A DNA stretch of 43,647 nt from NCBI GenBank assembly GCA_003488005.1, contig DNND01000045.1, forward strand, positions 67,903 to 111,549. The letters are read 5' to 3'. Below are positions 22,205 through 30,769 of this stretch, one piece after another (position 1 is the first letter of the stretch; each line of letters starts with the position of its first letter). The position numbers and the translations under genes were made by a program. The stretch comes from Blastocatellia bacterium. GTDB taxonomy: Bacteria; Acidobacteriota; Blastocatellia; Pyrinomonadales; Pyrinomonadaceae. The notes under the pieces were generated by a model that saw nothing but the letters and a program-made list of their open reading frames with translations, searched no databases and was not told the origin of the DNA.

Positions 22205-24082
22205 TCAGGCAGTAACGCTTACAGTCACCAGCAAAGTCGCTAGCGCCGCCGGAGTTAAACCGGGGATGCGGCGGGCGGCTCCAAAAGTGACTGGCTGCGC
22301 CCGCTCGAGTCGTTCGGCCATTTCATGCGATAAGCCGCTCAGTGCACGGAAATCCAGCCCCCTCGGTATCGGGAGCGTGTCATGACTGTGAAGGCGCTGA
22401 ATCGCATTTTCCTGCGACTTGATGTAGCCGGAATAGAGATTGTCGGAGAGCGCGAATTCAATGTCAGCCAGGCTGCCGGCTGACCGCGCTTCCGCGGGAA
22501 GTAGTTGCGAGATGATAACGGATGTCATACCCGGGCGCTTCGCCAAGTCCTCCAAAGTTATTGAGTCTACGCCATTTAGGGGCGTCTTCTCCGCCAGTCC
22601 CAAGTAAGCGGGCTCGCTCTTCCGGATGCGGGTCGTATTCAACGCCTTTTTTATTTTGGTAATCCGGTCCCGGCGCTGGTTGAATCGATCCCACTCGCCG
22701 TCTCCAACTAGACCGGCTTCGCGACCGTACGTTGACAGCCGTTCGTCGGCGTTGTCGTGACGGAAAGCCAAGCGATATTCCGCTCGGGAGGTAAAGATTC
22801 TGTACGGTTCGTCGACTCCCTGGGTAATCAAATCATCGACCAGCACTCCGATATACGATTCCTCTCGACGCAGTCCGAAACGCGAGCGGCCTTGCGACAG
22901 GAATGCGGCGTTGATTCCAGCGAGCAAGCCCTGACATGCTGCTTCTTCGTATCCCGTTGTCCCGTTGATCTGGCCGGCATGAAACAGCCCTGCAATACGC
23001 CGGACTTGTAGATCCGGGCCTAATTCGCGTGGATCGACGTAGTCGTACTCGATCGCATAGCCGGGCCGGATGATGTTTGCATTTTCCAAACCTGGGATCA
23101 TCCGCACCAACTCTTGTTGCAACCCCGCCGGTAGCGACGTCGAAAATCCGTTTAAGTAAACTTCATTGGTGTCGTGGCCTTCTGGTTCCAGGAATAATTG
23201 ATGACGATCTTTCTCGGCGAATTTAACGACCTTGTCTTCTATAGACGGACAGTAGCGGGGACCGACCCCTTTAATCTGACCCGAATAGAGAGGCGACTGG
23301 TGCAAATTCTTTCTGATGCTTTCGTGCAGCTCGCTGGTGGTGTAGCCGATGTAACAATCGATTTGCGGCTGCTCAATCTTGTCAGTCGAAAACGAAAAGG
23401 CGACGGGTCGCTCATCAGCCTGCTGGCTTTGAAATGCGTCCCAGTTTATCGTTCTGCCGTCCAGCCTGGGTGGCGTACCGGTCTTCAAGCGACCGACCGG
23501 CAAGCCTAATCGCTTCAAAGTTTCGGCGAGTTCTACCGAAGCGGGCTCACCTGCCCGGCCCGCGCTATACGTCCGTCGTCCCGTGTGAATTAACCCGTTT
23601 AGAAACGTCCCCGCGGCAATAACTACGGCTTTAGCGCCAATCCTTCGTCCGTCCTGCATTACCACGCCGCTCACCTTGTCATTCGGAGTCAACAGGTCCA
23701 CTACCATGCCTTGTCGCAAAGACAGGTTCGGCGTGTTTTCTAAGGTATTGCGCATTTCCAAACGATAGAGTGCGCGGTCGGCTTGCGCACGCGGTGACTG
23801 AACGGCGGGCCCTCGCGATCGATTCAACAGCCGAAACTGAATGCCGGTACGGTCGATTACGCGACCCATGATTCCGCCCAACGCGTCTATCTCTCGAACC
23901 AGGTGTCCCTTGGCTATTCCACCAATCGCCGGATTACATGACATCTGCCCGATGAGATCGAGATTCAATGTTAGCAACGCTGTGGTCGCACCCAGGCGCG
24001 CCGAAGCGGAAGCGGCTTCACAGCCGGCATGCCCGCCACCGATAACCAGCACGTCAAATCTTTCGTCGAAAACCATGATCAT
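22205..24082 (-). CDS. mnmG: tRNA uridine-5-carboxymethylaminomethyl modification enzyme MnmG (GidA)
   Basis: A 625-residue FAD enzyme that with MnmE modifies U34 of certain tRNAs. The N-terminal dinucleotide motif is VIGGGHAGCEAASASARLG; then LIGQMSCNPAIGGIAKGHLVREID and LKTGTPPRLDGRT, and near the end GYIKSQENAIQRL. Length is normal. Its start overlaps the mnmE stop by four bases (ATGA), so the two are translated together. Confidence 0.98.
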   Translation of the reverse strand: MIMVFDERFDVLVIGGGHAGCEAASASARLGATTALLTLNLDLIGQMSCNPAIGGIAKGHLVREIDALGGIMGRVIDRTGIQFRLLNRSRGPAVQSPRAQADRALYRLEMRNTLENTPNLSLRQGMVVDLLTPNDKVSGVVMQDGRRIGAKAVVIAAGTFLNGLIHTGRRTYSAGRAGEPASVELAETLKRLGLPVGRLKTGTPPRLDGRTINWDAFQSQQADERPVAFSFSTDKIEQPQIDCYIGYTTSELHESIRKNLHQSPLYSGQIKGVGPRYCPSIEDKVVKFAEKDRHQLFLEPEGHDTNEVYLNGFSTSLPAGLQQELVRMIPGLENANIIRPGYAIEYDYVDPRELGPDLQVRRIAGLFHAGQINGTTGYEEAACQGLLAGINAAFLSQGRSRFGLRREESYIGVLVDDLITQGVDEPYRIFTSRAEYRLAFRHDNADERLSTYGREAGLVGDGEWDRFNQRRDRITKIKKALNTTRIRKSEPAYLGLAEKTPLNGVDSITLEDLAKRPGMTSVIISQLLPAEARSAGSLADIEFALSDNLYSGYIKSQENAIQRLHSHDTLPIPRGLDFRALSGLSHEMAERLERAQPVTFGAARRIPGLTPAALATLLVTVSVTA

Positions 24083-25422
24083 TTACCTATACAGAAGGTG
24101 CTAAAAATCTCGCCAAGGATCTGTTCACTGGTAGTCTCGCCGGTTATAGCGCCCAGGAATTTCAGCGCGTTATGCAGATCGGCGACAACGATCTCTTCGC
24201 CCGCTCCCTGCGCCATTGAGCGACATGCTCCTGCCAACGAACCCTTTGCCCTGGTCAGCAAGTCATGGTGCCTACTATCGGTTATTAGCAGGCCCACGTT
24301 CGCGGAATCCAGCGAAGCGAATGGCTCCATTATAGCAGCCGTCAACTCTGGAATTCCTTCGTCCGTCAACGCGGATACATGGACCACCTTTGCGCCATTT
24401 AAATTGTTTACGCGTGTCACTTGTGGCAAGTCAGTCTTGTTTATCGCGACTACGAACGGTTGCGCTCCGGCTGACTTCAATATTTCCTCGTCTTCATCTT
24501 GCAGCGGACAAGATCCATCAATAACCAGCAGCAGCAGATCTGCATCGGCCATTGCGCGGCGGGTGCGTTCAATACCGAACGCCTCAATTCTGTCGCCAGC
24601 TTCTCTAAAGCCCGCCGTATCGGTCAACGAAACCGGGATGCCTTGAAGGCTAATAGTTTCGGTTAAACTGTCGCGCGTAGTGCCCGCGACGTCCGTTACA
24701 ATCGCCCGCTCAAATCTCAGTAACTTATTGAAGAGACTAGACTTACCGACATTTGGCCGACCAATTATGGCCACTCTTATCCCATCGTGAAGAAGATGTC
24801 CGGCCTGGTAAGTCTCAGCGAGGTTCGAGACGTCCACGATGAGACGGTCAATTGTTTCTTTGATCTCATTCAGTTGAATCTTTGGCAAGTCATCTTCGAC
24901 AAACTCTATTGCCGATTCCATGATGACGATGATTCGGATCAACTCGTGCTTGGTGGATTGCAGCGCCTGGGCCAACTCGCCGCTCAGTTGTCGCGTTGCC
25001 TGGACCGCTGCCGCTTGTGTCTGCGCATTTATCAGATCGCGAATCGCCTCAGCCTGACTAAGGTTCATCTTTCCGTTTCGGCATGAACGTAAAGTGAATT
25101 CACCTGGTTCGGCCAGACGTGCTTCATGACTTTGGATTAGATCGATTAACTGACGGAGCACGACGGGCGAACCATGGCAACTGATCTCGATCATGTCTTC
25201 GCCAGTGAACGACTGCGGCGCTCGGAAGTAAGTCACGAGGCACTGATCCAGCACGCCTTCATTAACCAACAAGCTTTTCAAGACTACACGGTTCGGCTCT
25301 GGCGCAAATTGATCTTGTTGAATGAGGGCGCGCAAGATTTGTAATGACCCTGGGCCACTCAACCGGACCACTCCGATCGCACTGCGACCGGGTGGAGTAG
25401 ACAATGCGACTATCGTATCCAT
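24079..25422 (-). CDS. mnmE: tRNA modification GTPase MnmE (TrmE)
   Basis: A 447-residue protein: N-terminal tetrahydrofolate-binding domain (ALSTPPGRSAIGVVRLSGP), helical region, an internal G domain with P-loop GRPNVGKSS (about 221-229) and DTAGFR, and the C-terminal Cys-Ile-Gly-Lys that carries the modification cysteine. With MnmG it forms the U34-modifying complex. The ATG at 25422 is preferred; an in-frame GTG at 25434 would add four residues. Coupled to mnmG through a 4-base overlap. Confidence 0.97.
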   Translation of the reverse strand: MDTIVALSTPPGRSAIGVVRLSGPGSLQILRALIQQDQFAPEPNRVVLKSLLVNEGVLDQCLVTYFRAPQSFTGEDMIEISCHGSPVVLRQLIDLIQSHEARLAEPGEFTLRSCRNGKMNLSQAEAIRDLINAQTQAAAVQATRQLSGELAQALQSTKHELIRIIVIMESAIEFVEDDLPKIQLNEIKETIDRLIVDVSNLAETYQAGHLLHDGIRVAIIGRPNVGKSSLFNKLLRFERAIVTDVAGTTRDSLTETISLQGIPVSLTDTAGFREAGDRIEAFGIERTRRAMADADLLLLVIDGSCPLQDEDEEILKSAGAQPFVVAINKTDLPQVTRVNNLNGAKVVHVSALTDEGIPELTAAIMEPFASLDSANVGLLITDSRHHDLLTRAKGSLAGACRSMAQGAGEEIVVADLHNALKFLGAITGETTSEQILGEIFSTFCIGK

Positions 25423-25468
25423 CGCGTTTACCACCAGCGGCGAATAAGAGGGGACTGCTAAGAAATTG

Positions 25469-25924
25469 TTAGGAGGATTTTAGCGCAACTCTTAGCTTGC
25501 GAGCATAGCCTTCGCCCACTGATTCGGTGTAGAGGTCTTCAGACTCTGCGAGAGTGAGATGAATTACGCGCCGTTCGCTGGCATTCATCTCACCGAAAAC
25601 GAAGGGGACTCGACTCTCACGCACGCGCGCGGCAGCTAGATTGGCCATGGCGCGGAGCTCAGCCTCGCGCGTCGCTCGAAAACCTTCGACATCGCAAACG
25701 ATCCGTTGTCCCTCAGGCGCGGTGCGGCCAAATGCCTGGTTCAGCAAATGCTGAAGAGCTAAAAGCAGCTCGCCGCCCTCGGTTTGCAGCAACTCCGAGT
25801 CTGCCCCGCTTATGTCCATTAAACATTCCGCGGGGTTTTCCTGAGACGTCACACGAAGGCTTAAACCAGCACTCTCGAAGAGCGACTCGAGGAATCTAGC
25901 GGCGTTAGTGCAGTTTTCTTCCAT
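25469..25924 (-). CDS. jag: Jag/KhpB-like RNA-binding protein (KH-R3H)
   Basis: A 151-residue protein. The first half has a degenerate KH-type pattern (QTEGGELLLALQHLLNQAFG); the C-terminal half is the R3H domain with AELRAMANLAAARVRESRVPFVFGEMNASERRVIHLTL and the ending SVGEGYARKLRV. It lacks the N-terminal Jag_N domain of Firmicutes proteins. It lies between yidC (15 bases upstream) and mnmE, the standard position for jag. Confidence 0.88.
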   Translation of the reverse strand: MEENCTNAARFLESLFESAGLSLRVTSQENPAECLMDISGADSELLQTEGGELLLALQHLLNQAFGRTAPEGQRIVCDVEGFRATREAELRAMANLAAARVRESRVPFVFGEMNASERRVIHLTLAESEDLYTESVGEGYARKLRVALKSS

Positions 25925-25939
25925 AAAACTTTCAGTCGA

Positions 25940-27754
25940 CTAAGCTTGTGACGGCTTAGGTGTGGCCTGCTTCTTAGCTGTAAAGCTAACCGGTGGTTCG
26001 TCGTCCTCTTTGGTCATGCGATTAATAATGAACTGTTGCGCAAAGCCTACAATGTTGCCGACCAGCCAGTAGAGTAACAGGCCCGAAGGCGCGCCCCAAA
26101 GCACGTAAAGCATGAACACCGGCATGCCGATCGCCATCATTTTTCGTTGCAATGGATCCGCGGACGGGGCTGGCGTAATCAGTTGCAAGGTGATCATCGT
26201 GCCGGCCATCATTACTTCGAGGATGTGGTAAGGATCCCCTGCGGAAAGATCCGGCAACCACAAAAACGTCGCCTGGCGGAAATCAAGCGAGATTGTGATT
26301 GCGCGATAAAGAGCAAACAGGAACGGCATCTGGATCAGCAAAGGCAGACAACCGCCGAGCGGATTACCCTCCTTCATCAAACGTAGTTGCTCGACCTGCA
26401 ACTCTTTTAGTCGCGGGTCATTCTGCTTCATCCCCTTGATCTTTTCCTGAAGCTCCTTCATCTTCGGCGCCAATTTCTGCGCCTTTTTCATCGACTTGGA
26501 CGAGCGCCACTTCAGCGGAAAGAACAGCGAGTAAATCACGATCGTAAAGAGAATGATGGCAATGCCGTAGCTGTTGGTTAGCTGTCTTAACCATTTAATT
26601 GATCTGAGAATTGGGACAGCAAGCGGTCGGGACAGCCAACTAAACCAGCCGTAGTCAATCAACCCTTCGAGATCCGTATTGCGTGCTACCAGTTGACTGA
26701 TGTTTGTACTGGCCTGCGTCAGCAGGTAATGATCTTTCGGACCTGTGTAAACGATTGTGCGCGAGCCATCGGCGGGAACTGGCACCCATGCTGACGTCAG
26801 GTATCGCTTTTCCGGTTTGCCGTTGGCGGTGTAGTCGTATTGCGAAGTATGAAGTTCGAGCCCTTCGAGCCGCTTCGAAGGAACCGCAACCATTGCAAAG
26901 TAGGTATCGCCGACGCCGGCCCAATCGACAGGACCCGCAATCGCCATGCGATCGGGACTATTCTTGTTTTCGTTTATTGCGCTGGCCTGGTGACGCATCA
27001 CTTTGTCGGCTTGGGCCACTACCGCTTCGGGGGCCACAGAATAAAACGAATATTTTTTGACTCCCTGGTCACCGATGCTTGGTCCTACTCTTAATTTTGC
27101 CTGCGGCACAACTTGATCGCCGCGCTTGATAGTTACCTGCAGGTCGACGCTGTAATCGTCGCCATCGAAGATCATTACCTTGGAAACATTTAAGCCGGTG
27201 CCTGGATCTACAAGCCCAAACTCAAGCCGTCTTTTTTCACCGGGCTGCAAAAGAATCTCCGTCTCGGTGTTCGCAGAATTGTCTCCGGTTATCGAATAGT
27301 TTGCGGAAACTAAAAGTGCATCAATCGCCGGGTCACCGGTAATTAATTGCAGCGGTGCTTCACGCGGTTGCCGTTCCAACCCCTTTGGGGAGATAAGTTG
27401 CAGCGGGATGCGCCCTTTTTGGTCGCCAGCCACCGAATAGATGTCGCGGCCGCTATCCTTATTCTTTTTGATTATCCAACTGACAGCCGCCGCGCCCTCG
27501 CTATCGATTTTTGCCTCATAAAGCGGAGTCTTCACCGAAACTATTCGATGGGGGGCGGTGTTAGCTGGTGTGTTCGTCGCAACGACTCCACTTGGCGCCG
27601 GCGTCGCAGAACTAGTGGGCGAAGGACTGGCAGATGAACTCGGCTGAGGAGCGGGCGTCGTTTGCTGGGGCGGCTTTACGGGAACAAGATAAGTCCACAA
27701 AAAAAGTATTGCCGTCGAAATCAGCAGCGCGATTACTAGTCGTTTTTGTTGCAT
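25940..27754 (-). CDS. yidC: membrane protein insertase YidC
   Basis: A 604-residue Gram-negative-type insertase. The N-terminal helix (LVIALLISTAILFLWTYLV) is followed by a Pro/Ser/Thr-rich linker, the large periplasmic beta-domain, and the conserved C-terminal membrane core from about residue 360 (YGIAIILFTIVIYSLFFPLKW, NPLGGCLPLLIQMPFLFALY, APSGLLLYWLVGNIVGFAQQ). It inserts proteins such as ATP synthase subunit c with or without SecYEG. Lies 38 bases after yidD. Confidence 0.97.
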   Translation of the reverse strand: MQQKRLVIALLISTAILFLWTYLVPVKPPQQTTPAPQPSSSASPSPTSSATPAPSGVVATNTPANTAPHRIVSVKTPLYEAKIDSEGAAAVSWIIKKNKDSGRDIYSVAGDQKGRIPLQLISPKGLERQPREAPLQLITGDPAIDALLVSANYSITGDNSANTETEILLQPGEKRRLEFGLVDPGTGLNVSKVMIFDGDDYSVDLQVTIKRGDQVVPQAKLRVGPSIGDQGVKKYSFYSVAPEAVVAQADKVMRHQASAINENKNSPDRMAIAGPVDWAGVGDTYFAMVAVPSKRLEGLELHTSQYDYTANGKPEKRYLTSAWVPVPADGSRTIVYTGPKDHYLLTQASTNISQLVARNTDLEGLIDYGWFSWLSRPLAVPILRSIKWLRQLTNSYGIAIILFTIVIYSLFFPLKWRSSKSMKKAQKLAPKMKELQEKIKGMKQNDPRLKELQVEQLRLMKEGNPLGGCLPLLIQMPFLFALYRAITISLDFRQATFLWLPDLSAGDPYHILEVMMAGTMITLQLITPAPSADPLQRKMMAIGMPVFMLYVLWGAPSGLLLYWLVGNIVGFAQQFIINRMTKEDDEPPVSFTAKKQATPKPSQA

Positions 27755-27792
27755 TGAATTAGGAACGCATTATTGCTCTGGCTCAGGTCCGG

Positions 27793-28002
27793 TTATTTGA
27801 CTGGATCATAGCCGCCGGCGCTAAAAGGGTGACAACGCAGCAATCTGCGCAAAGCGAGTCCGGTCCCACATATCGCGCCATACCGGCCAATCGCTTCGGC
27901 TGCATATTCGGAACATGTTGGGAAGAATCTGCAAGCGGGCGGAAGAAATGGAGAAACGAAGTTTTTATAAAACCTAAGTAATGCGATTAATAACGACTTC
28001 AC
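27793..28002 (-). CDS. yidD: membrane protein insertion efficiency factor YidD
   Basis: A 69-residue protein of the YidD family: RFYKNFVSPFLPPACRFFPTCSEYAAEAI with the conserved cysteines, then GGYDPVK at the end. It helps YidC-dependent insertion at the inner membrane. The start is GTG at 28002, 14 bases after the rnpA stop, with GGAA upstream. Confidence 0.95.
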   Translation of the reverse strand: MKSLLIALLRFYKNFVSPFLPPACRFFPTCSEYAAEAIGRYGAICGTGLALRRLLRCHPFSAGGYDPVK

Positions 28003-28016
28003 GTCAGCGTTCCGTA

Positions 28017-28370
28017 TTACGACTTATCGCTTTCCTGCTGCGCGATTCTTGATAGTAACTTCTCGAATTCTTCAACCGTTGCGTTCAACTTAAACGATGG
28101 CAGTCTGCGCTTGGCATTCACTACCCAATCGTATCGTTCCTGCAAATTCGATAACGAAGGCTGCTTCAAGCGAAATGTTTCTCTGAGCAAGCGTCGGGCT
28201 CTGTTTCTCTGAACCGCATTGCCTACAGCTTTACGCGAAGCAGTGATTCCAAACCTGTCTTGCGACAGCTTGTTTGGCAATACAAAGGCTGTCATCAATG
28301 TGCCGTCGTAGCGCTTACCGTTGCGATAAACCTTTTGGAAATCGCGACTGCTCCGCAGATACTCGGTCAT
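28017..28370 (-). CDS. rnpA: ribonuclease P protein component
   Basis: A 117-residue basic protein that assists the catalytic RNA in maturing tRNA 5' ends. The family signature NAVQRNRARRLLRETFR (RNR motif) is clear, preceded by FGITASRKAVG. It starts eight bases after the rpmH stop, the usual rpmH-rnpA pairing. Confidence 0.95.
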   Translation of the reverse strand: MTEYLRSSRDFQKVYRNGKRYDGTLMTAFVLPNKLSQDRFGITASRKAVGNAVQRNRARRLLRETFRLKQPSLSNLQERYDWVVNAKRRLPSFKLNATVEEFEKLLSRIAQQESDKS

Positions 28371-28378
28371 GAACGATC

Positions 28379-28525
28379 TTAGTAATGTGAAGGAGTCAGA
28401 CGACGACGGCCTTTGGCGCGGCGGCGCTTTAAGACTAGCCTGCCGGCCTTAGTGGCCATTCTCGCGCGGAACCCGTGCGTTTTTGCACGCCGCCGGTTGT
28501 TCGGTTGAAACGTTCGCTTCGACAT
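28379..28525 (-). CDS. rpmH: 50S ribosomal protein L34
   Basis: A 48-residue basic ribosomal protein that translates as MSKRTFQPNNRRRAKTHGFR and continues ARMATKAGRLVLKRRRAKG to a final LTPSHY. This matches L34 along its full length. GGGAGA stands about ten bases before the ATG at 28525. It is the first gene of the rpmH-rnpA-yidD-yidC-jag-mnmE-mnmG row leading away from the origin. Confidence 0.97.
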   Translation of the reverse strand: MSKRTFQPNNRRRAKTHGFRARMATKAGRLVLKRRRAKGRRRLTPSHY

Positions 28526-28558
28526 AGTTACAAATTCTCCCGCCTAAAGAAAAGGGTA

Positions 28559-28588
28559 AGACTAGCTTTCGGAAAGACACTCTGTCAA
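28559..28588 (-). promoter_or_regulatory. candidate rpmH promoter
   Basis: On the minus strand TTGACA (28588-28583), a perfect -35, is followed after 18 bases by TAGTCT (28564-28559). The leader before rpmH would be about 25-30 bases. Confidence 0.6.
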
Positions 28589-28731
28589 GAAAGGAGCACT
28601 AAACCTGATGTGGCTGACCTCAGGTATCTCGCGGGTTTTGCCGAAAGCACAACTTCCGCAGAAGTATTCCGTCGCCAGGTGAAGCTGCGCTAAAAGCAGA
28701 GTCACTCACGGTTTAGAATCGGTCGGTGTTT

Positions 28732-28777
28732 TATAATGTCCGCTTTCTTGCCTCTCGGCGACTCTCTATGTTAGTCT
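28732..28777 (+). promoter_or_regulatory. candidate dnaA promoter(s)
   Basis: Two possibilities: TTGCCT (28748-28753) with TAGTCT (28772-28777) at 18-base spacing, the same layout as the rpmH and atp promoters; and a perfect TATAAT at 28732-28737 without a convincing -35. Either would give a leader of over 200 bases containing the DnaA boxes at 28850-28882. The rest of the gene-free stretch 28526-29010 shows no coding sequence. Confidence 0.4.
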
Positions 28778-28847
28778 CCGCCCGGTTCTGATTTGCCCCG
28801 TAAGTCATTGATACGAATAAGCTTAAAGCTTTACTTTAACCGGAGTT

Positions 28848-28882
28848 GGTTTTCCACAAAGTGAGGAAAACCCTGTGGATAA
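28848..28882. promoter_or_regulatory. DnaA boxes upstream of dnaA
   Basis: TTTTCCACA (28850-28858, plus strand) and TGTGGATAA (28874-28882, a perfect TTATCCACA on the minus strand) face each other. The first is also part of a GGTTTTCC/GGAAAACC inverted repeat (28848-28855 and 28865-28872). They could autoregulate dnaA or form one half of a bipartite origin. Confidence 0.8.
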
Positions 28883-29010
28883 AAACCAGCGTGGTGTCGC
28901 TTTGCGGATGCCTCGACACCGTAAAGTGATCTGAATTCAATCCAGAACAAAGGGTTCGAGGATCGGGCCATTCGTATGTTTCTAGTCTGCCTATTCCTTT
29001 AAGTGCTCCA

Positions 29011-30426
29011 ATGCTTGACCTCCAGCAAACCAGCCTGTGGGACGACATCCTCGGCTCTATCAAGACGAAACTACAAGGCGAGAGTTTTGATACCTGGTTC
29101 AATCCCATTCGCTTTGAAGGCATAGACAACAATCGCCACGTTGTTCGACTCCGCGCCCCGAATCCGGTTCGCGATTGGGTCACGGTTCATTATGCAAACC
29201 TGATTGATCAATCATTCGGCGAAGTAAATCTGCGGGGTTATTCGGTTGACTGGATTTTGCCGGACGAGGGTTCCAGCACGCCGGCGCACGGGACGAATCC
29301 TAATTCGTTTGGCACCGGCACCGCTGTCGCTAGGGCAGTTCAAACAGCACCGATACCGCAAACTGTTCGAGATACTTTTCCGCGGACGCCAGACCCAGCG
29401 CTCGACCCCGCGTTGAATTCAAAATACACGTTTGAAACTTTTGTGGTCGGTTCCTGCAATCAGTTTGCGCATGCGGCATCACTGGCTGTGGCCCAAGCCC
29501 CTGGCAAAACCTATAACCCGCTTTACCTTTACGGCGGTGTAGGTCTTGGCAAGACACATCTGATGCACGCTTGCGGTCACGCAATCAAACAGCGTAGTCC
29601 GCATCTGACGCTACTTTATCTGTCGTCTGAGCGGTTCATGAACGAACTGATCAATGCGATTCGATTCGATAAGACTCCCAGCTTCAGGGAAAAATATCGT
29701 TCAGTCGATGTCTTGTTAATTGACGACATCCAGTTCATGGCCGGCAAAGAACGTACGCAGGAAGAGTTTTTTCATACTTTCAACGCTCTGTATGAAAAAC
29801 AGAAGCAGATCGTTATCAGCTCGGATTGTCCGCCGCGCGAAATACCCACGCTCGAAGAGAGACTACATTCGCGTTTCGAATGGGGCCTGATTGCCGACCT
29901 TGAGCCGCCCGATTTAGAGACAAAGGTGGCGATTCTAAAACGAAAAGCCGAAACCATGGGCGTGGCGATTCCCGATGAGGTCGCCCTTTTCATCGCCACT
30001 CGAGTTAAGAACAACGTTCGGGAATTGGAAGGGTCGTTGATCAGGTTGTTGGCCATATCTTCGCTGCGTGGAACCGCGATAAACGAGGATTTGGCTCGGG
30101 ACGCCATAAGAAATATAGCCAGCGATGAGGAACCTGGCTTGGTAACAATCCCTCAAATTCAAAAGGCTGTGGCCGCGGCTTACAAGCTGTCGGTGGAGCA
30201 ATTAGTTTCGAAAAACAATTCACGCCAATTCTCTTTTCCGCGTCAGATTGCTATGTATCTTTGCAAGCGACTGACGAACCGAAGCTATCCGGAAATTGGC
30301 AGAGCGTTCGGCGGCAAGCACCATACAACTGTTATTCATTCTTTCGAAAAGATTCAGTCAATGGCGGCGAGTGACTCGACTTTTCAAAGACTGCTGCTCG
30401 ACCTGGCTGAGAGTTTACAAAAATAG
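29011..30426 (+). CDS. dnaA: chromosomal replication initiator DnaA
   Basis: A 471-residue AAA+ initiator. Domain I covers residues 1-80 (FDTWFNPIRFEG), a Pro/Thr-rich domain II runs to about 137, domain III carries Walker A GGVGLGKT (175-182) and Walker B VLLIDDIQFM, and domain IV ends with the box-binding GGKHHTTVIHS. Domain II is of moderate length. No clear ribosome site precedes the ATG. DnaA boxes lie on both sides of the gene. Confidence 0.98.
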   Translation: MLDLQQTSLWDDILGSIKTKLQGESFDTWFNPIRFEGIDNNRHVVRLRAPNPVRDWVTVHYANLIDQSFGEVNLRGYSVDWILPDEGSSTPAHGTNPNSFGTGTAVARAVQTAPIPQTVRDTFPRTPDPALDPALNSKYTFETFVVGSCNQFAHAASLAVAQAPGKTYNPLYLYGGVGLGKTHLMHACGHAIKQRSPHLTLLYLSSERFMNELINAIRFDKTPSFREKYRSVDVLLIDDIQFMAGKERTQEEFFHTFNALYEKQKQIVISSDCPPREIPTLEERLHSRFEWGLIADLEPPDLETKVAILKRKAETMGVAIPDEVALFIATRVKNNVRELEGSLIRLLAISSLRGTAINEDLARDAIRNIASDEEPGLVTIPQIQKAVAAAYKLSVEQLVSKNNSRQFSFPRQIAMYLCKRLTNRSYPEIGRAFGGKHHTTVIHSFEKIQSMAASDSTFQRLLLDLAESLQK

Positions 30427-30690
30427 TTTTCCACAAATCGGCTAATTGGTTTAGTCGTAAAAGACTTAGCACTTTTACCTATAGTCTTGCATTCCTCAGG
30501 TTGTTTGAGAACGTGGTTGTGAAAGACTAGAATAAGTTCGTCGCACGAAAACTTTTCTACAGCGTTGGTTAATTTCTGGAAAGCTTCCACGTCTTTATCA
30601 ACATCGCTTCGGGCAGTTATCAATTGATTTAGAAAGTTGTTTTCCACAAATCAACAGGCCCTACTGCTACTACTGGAAATATATAGAATG
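30427..30690 (+). other. putative oriC with DnaA boxes, DnaA-trios and AT-rich unwinding stretch
   Basis: TTTTCCACA occurs at 30427-30435 (directly after the dnaA stop) and at 30640-30648; one-mismatch boxes are TTTTCTACA (30553-30561) and TTATCAACA (30595-30603). The last perfect box is followed by 12 bases ending AACAGGCC, then CTACTGCTACTACTG (30661-30675), five trinucleotides of the CTA/CTG type (3'-GAT/GAC on the other strand), then GAAATATATAGAATG. This is the order box, GC-rich spacer, DnaA-trio, AT-rich region described for B. subtilis and other bacteria. No gene lies in 30427-30730. Confidence 0.75.
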
Positions 30691-30769
30691 TTTGTGTTAG
30701 GTAGAGACAGAAAATGTCGAGGAGAAATTTATGGCTGTGAGTGAAGGTGCAAAGCTTAAGGAGTCGAAC

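Noticed and set aside
30384..30647. Minus-strand frame across the dnaA-dnaN gap
   Set aside because: No ribosome site or family; it overlaps the DnaA boxes and the end of dnaA.
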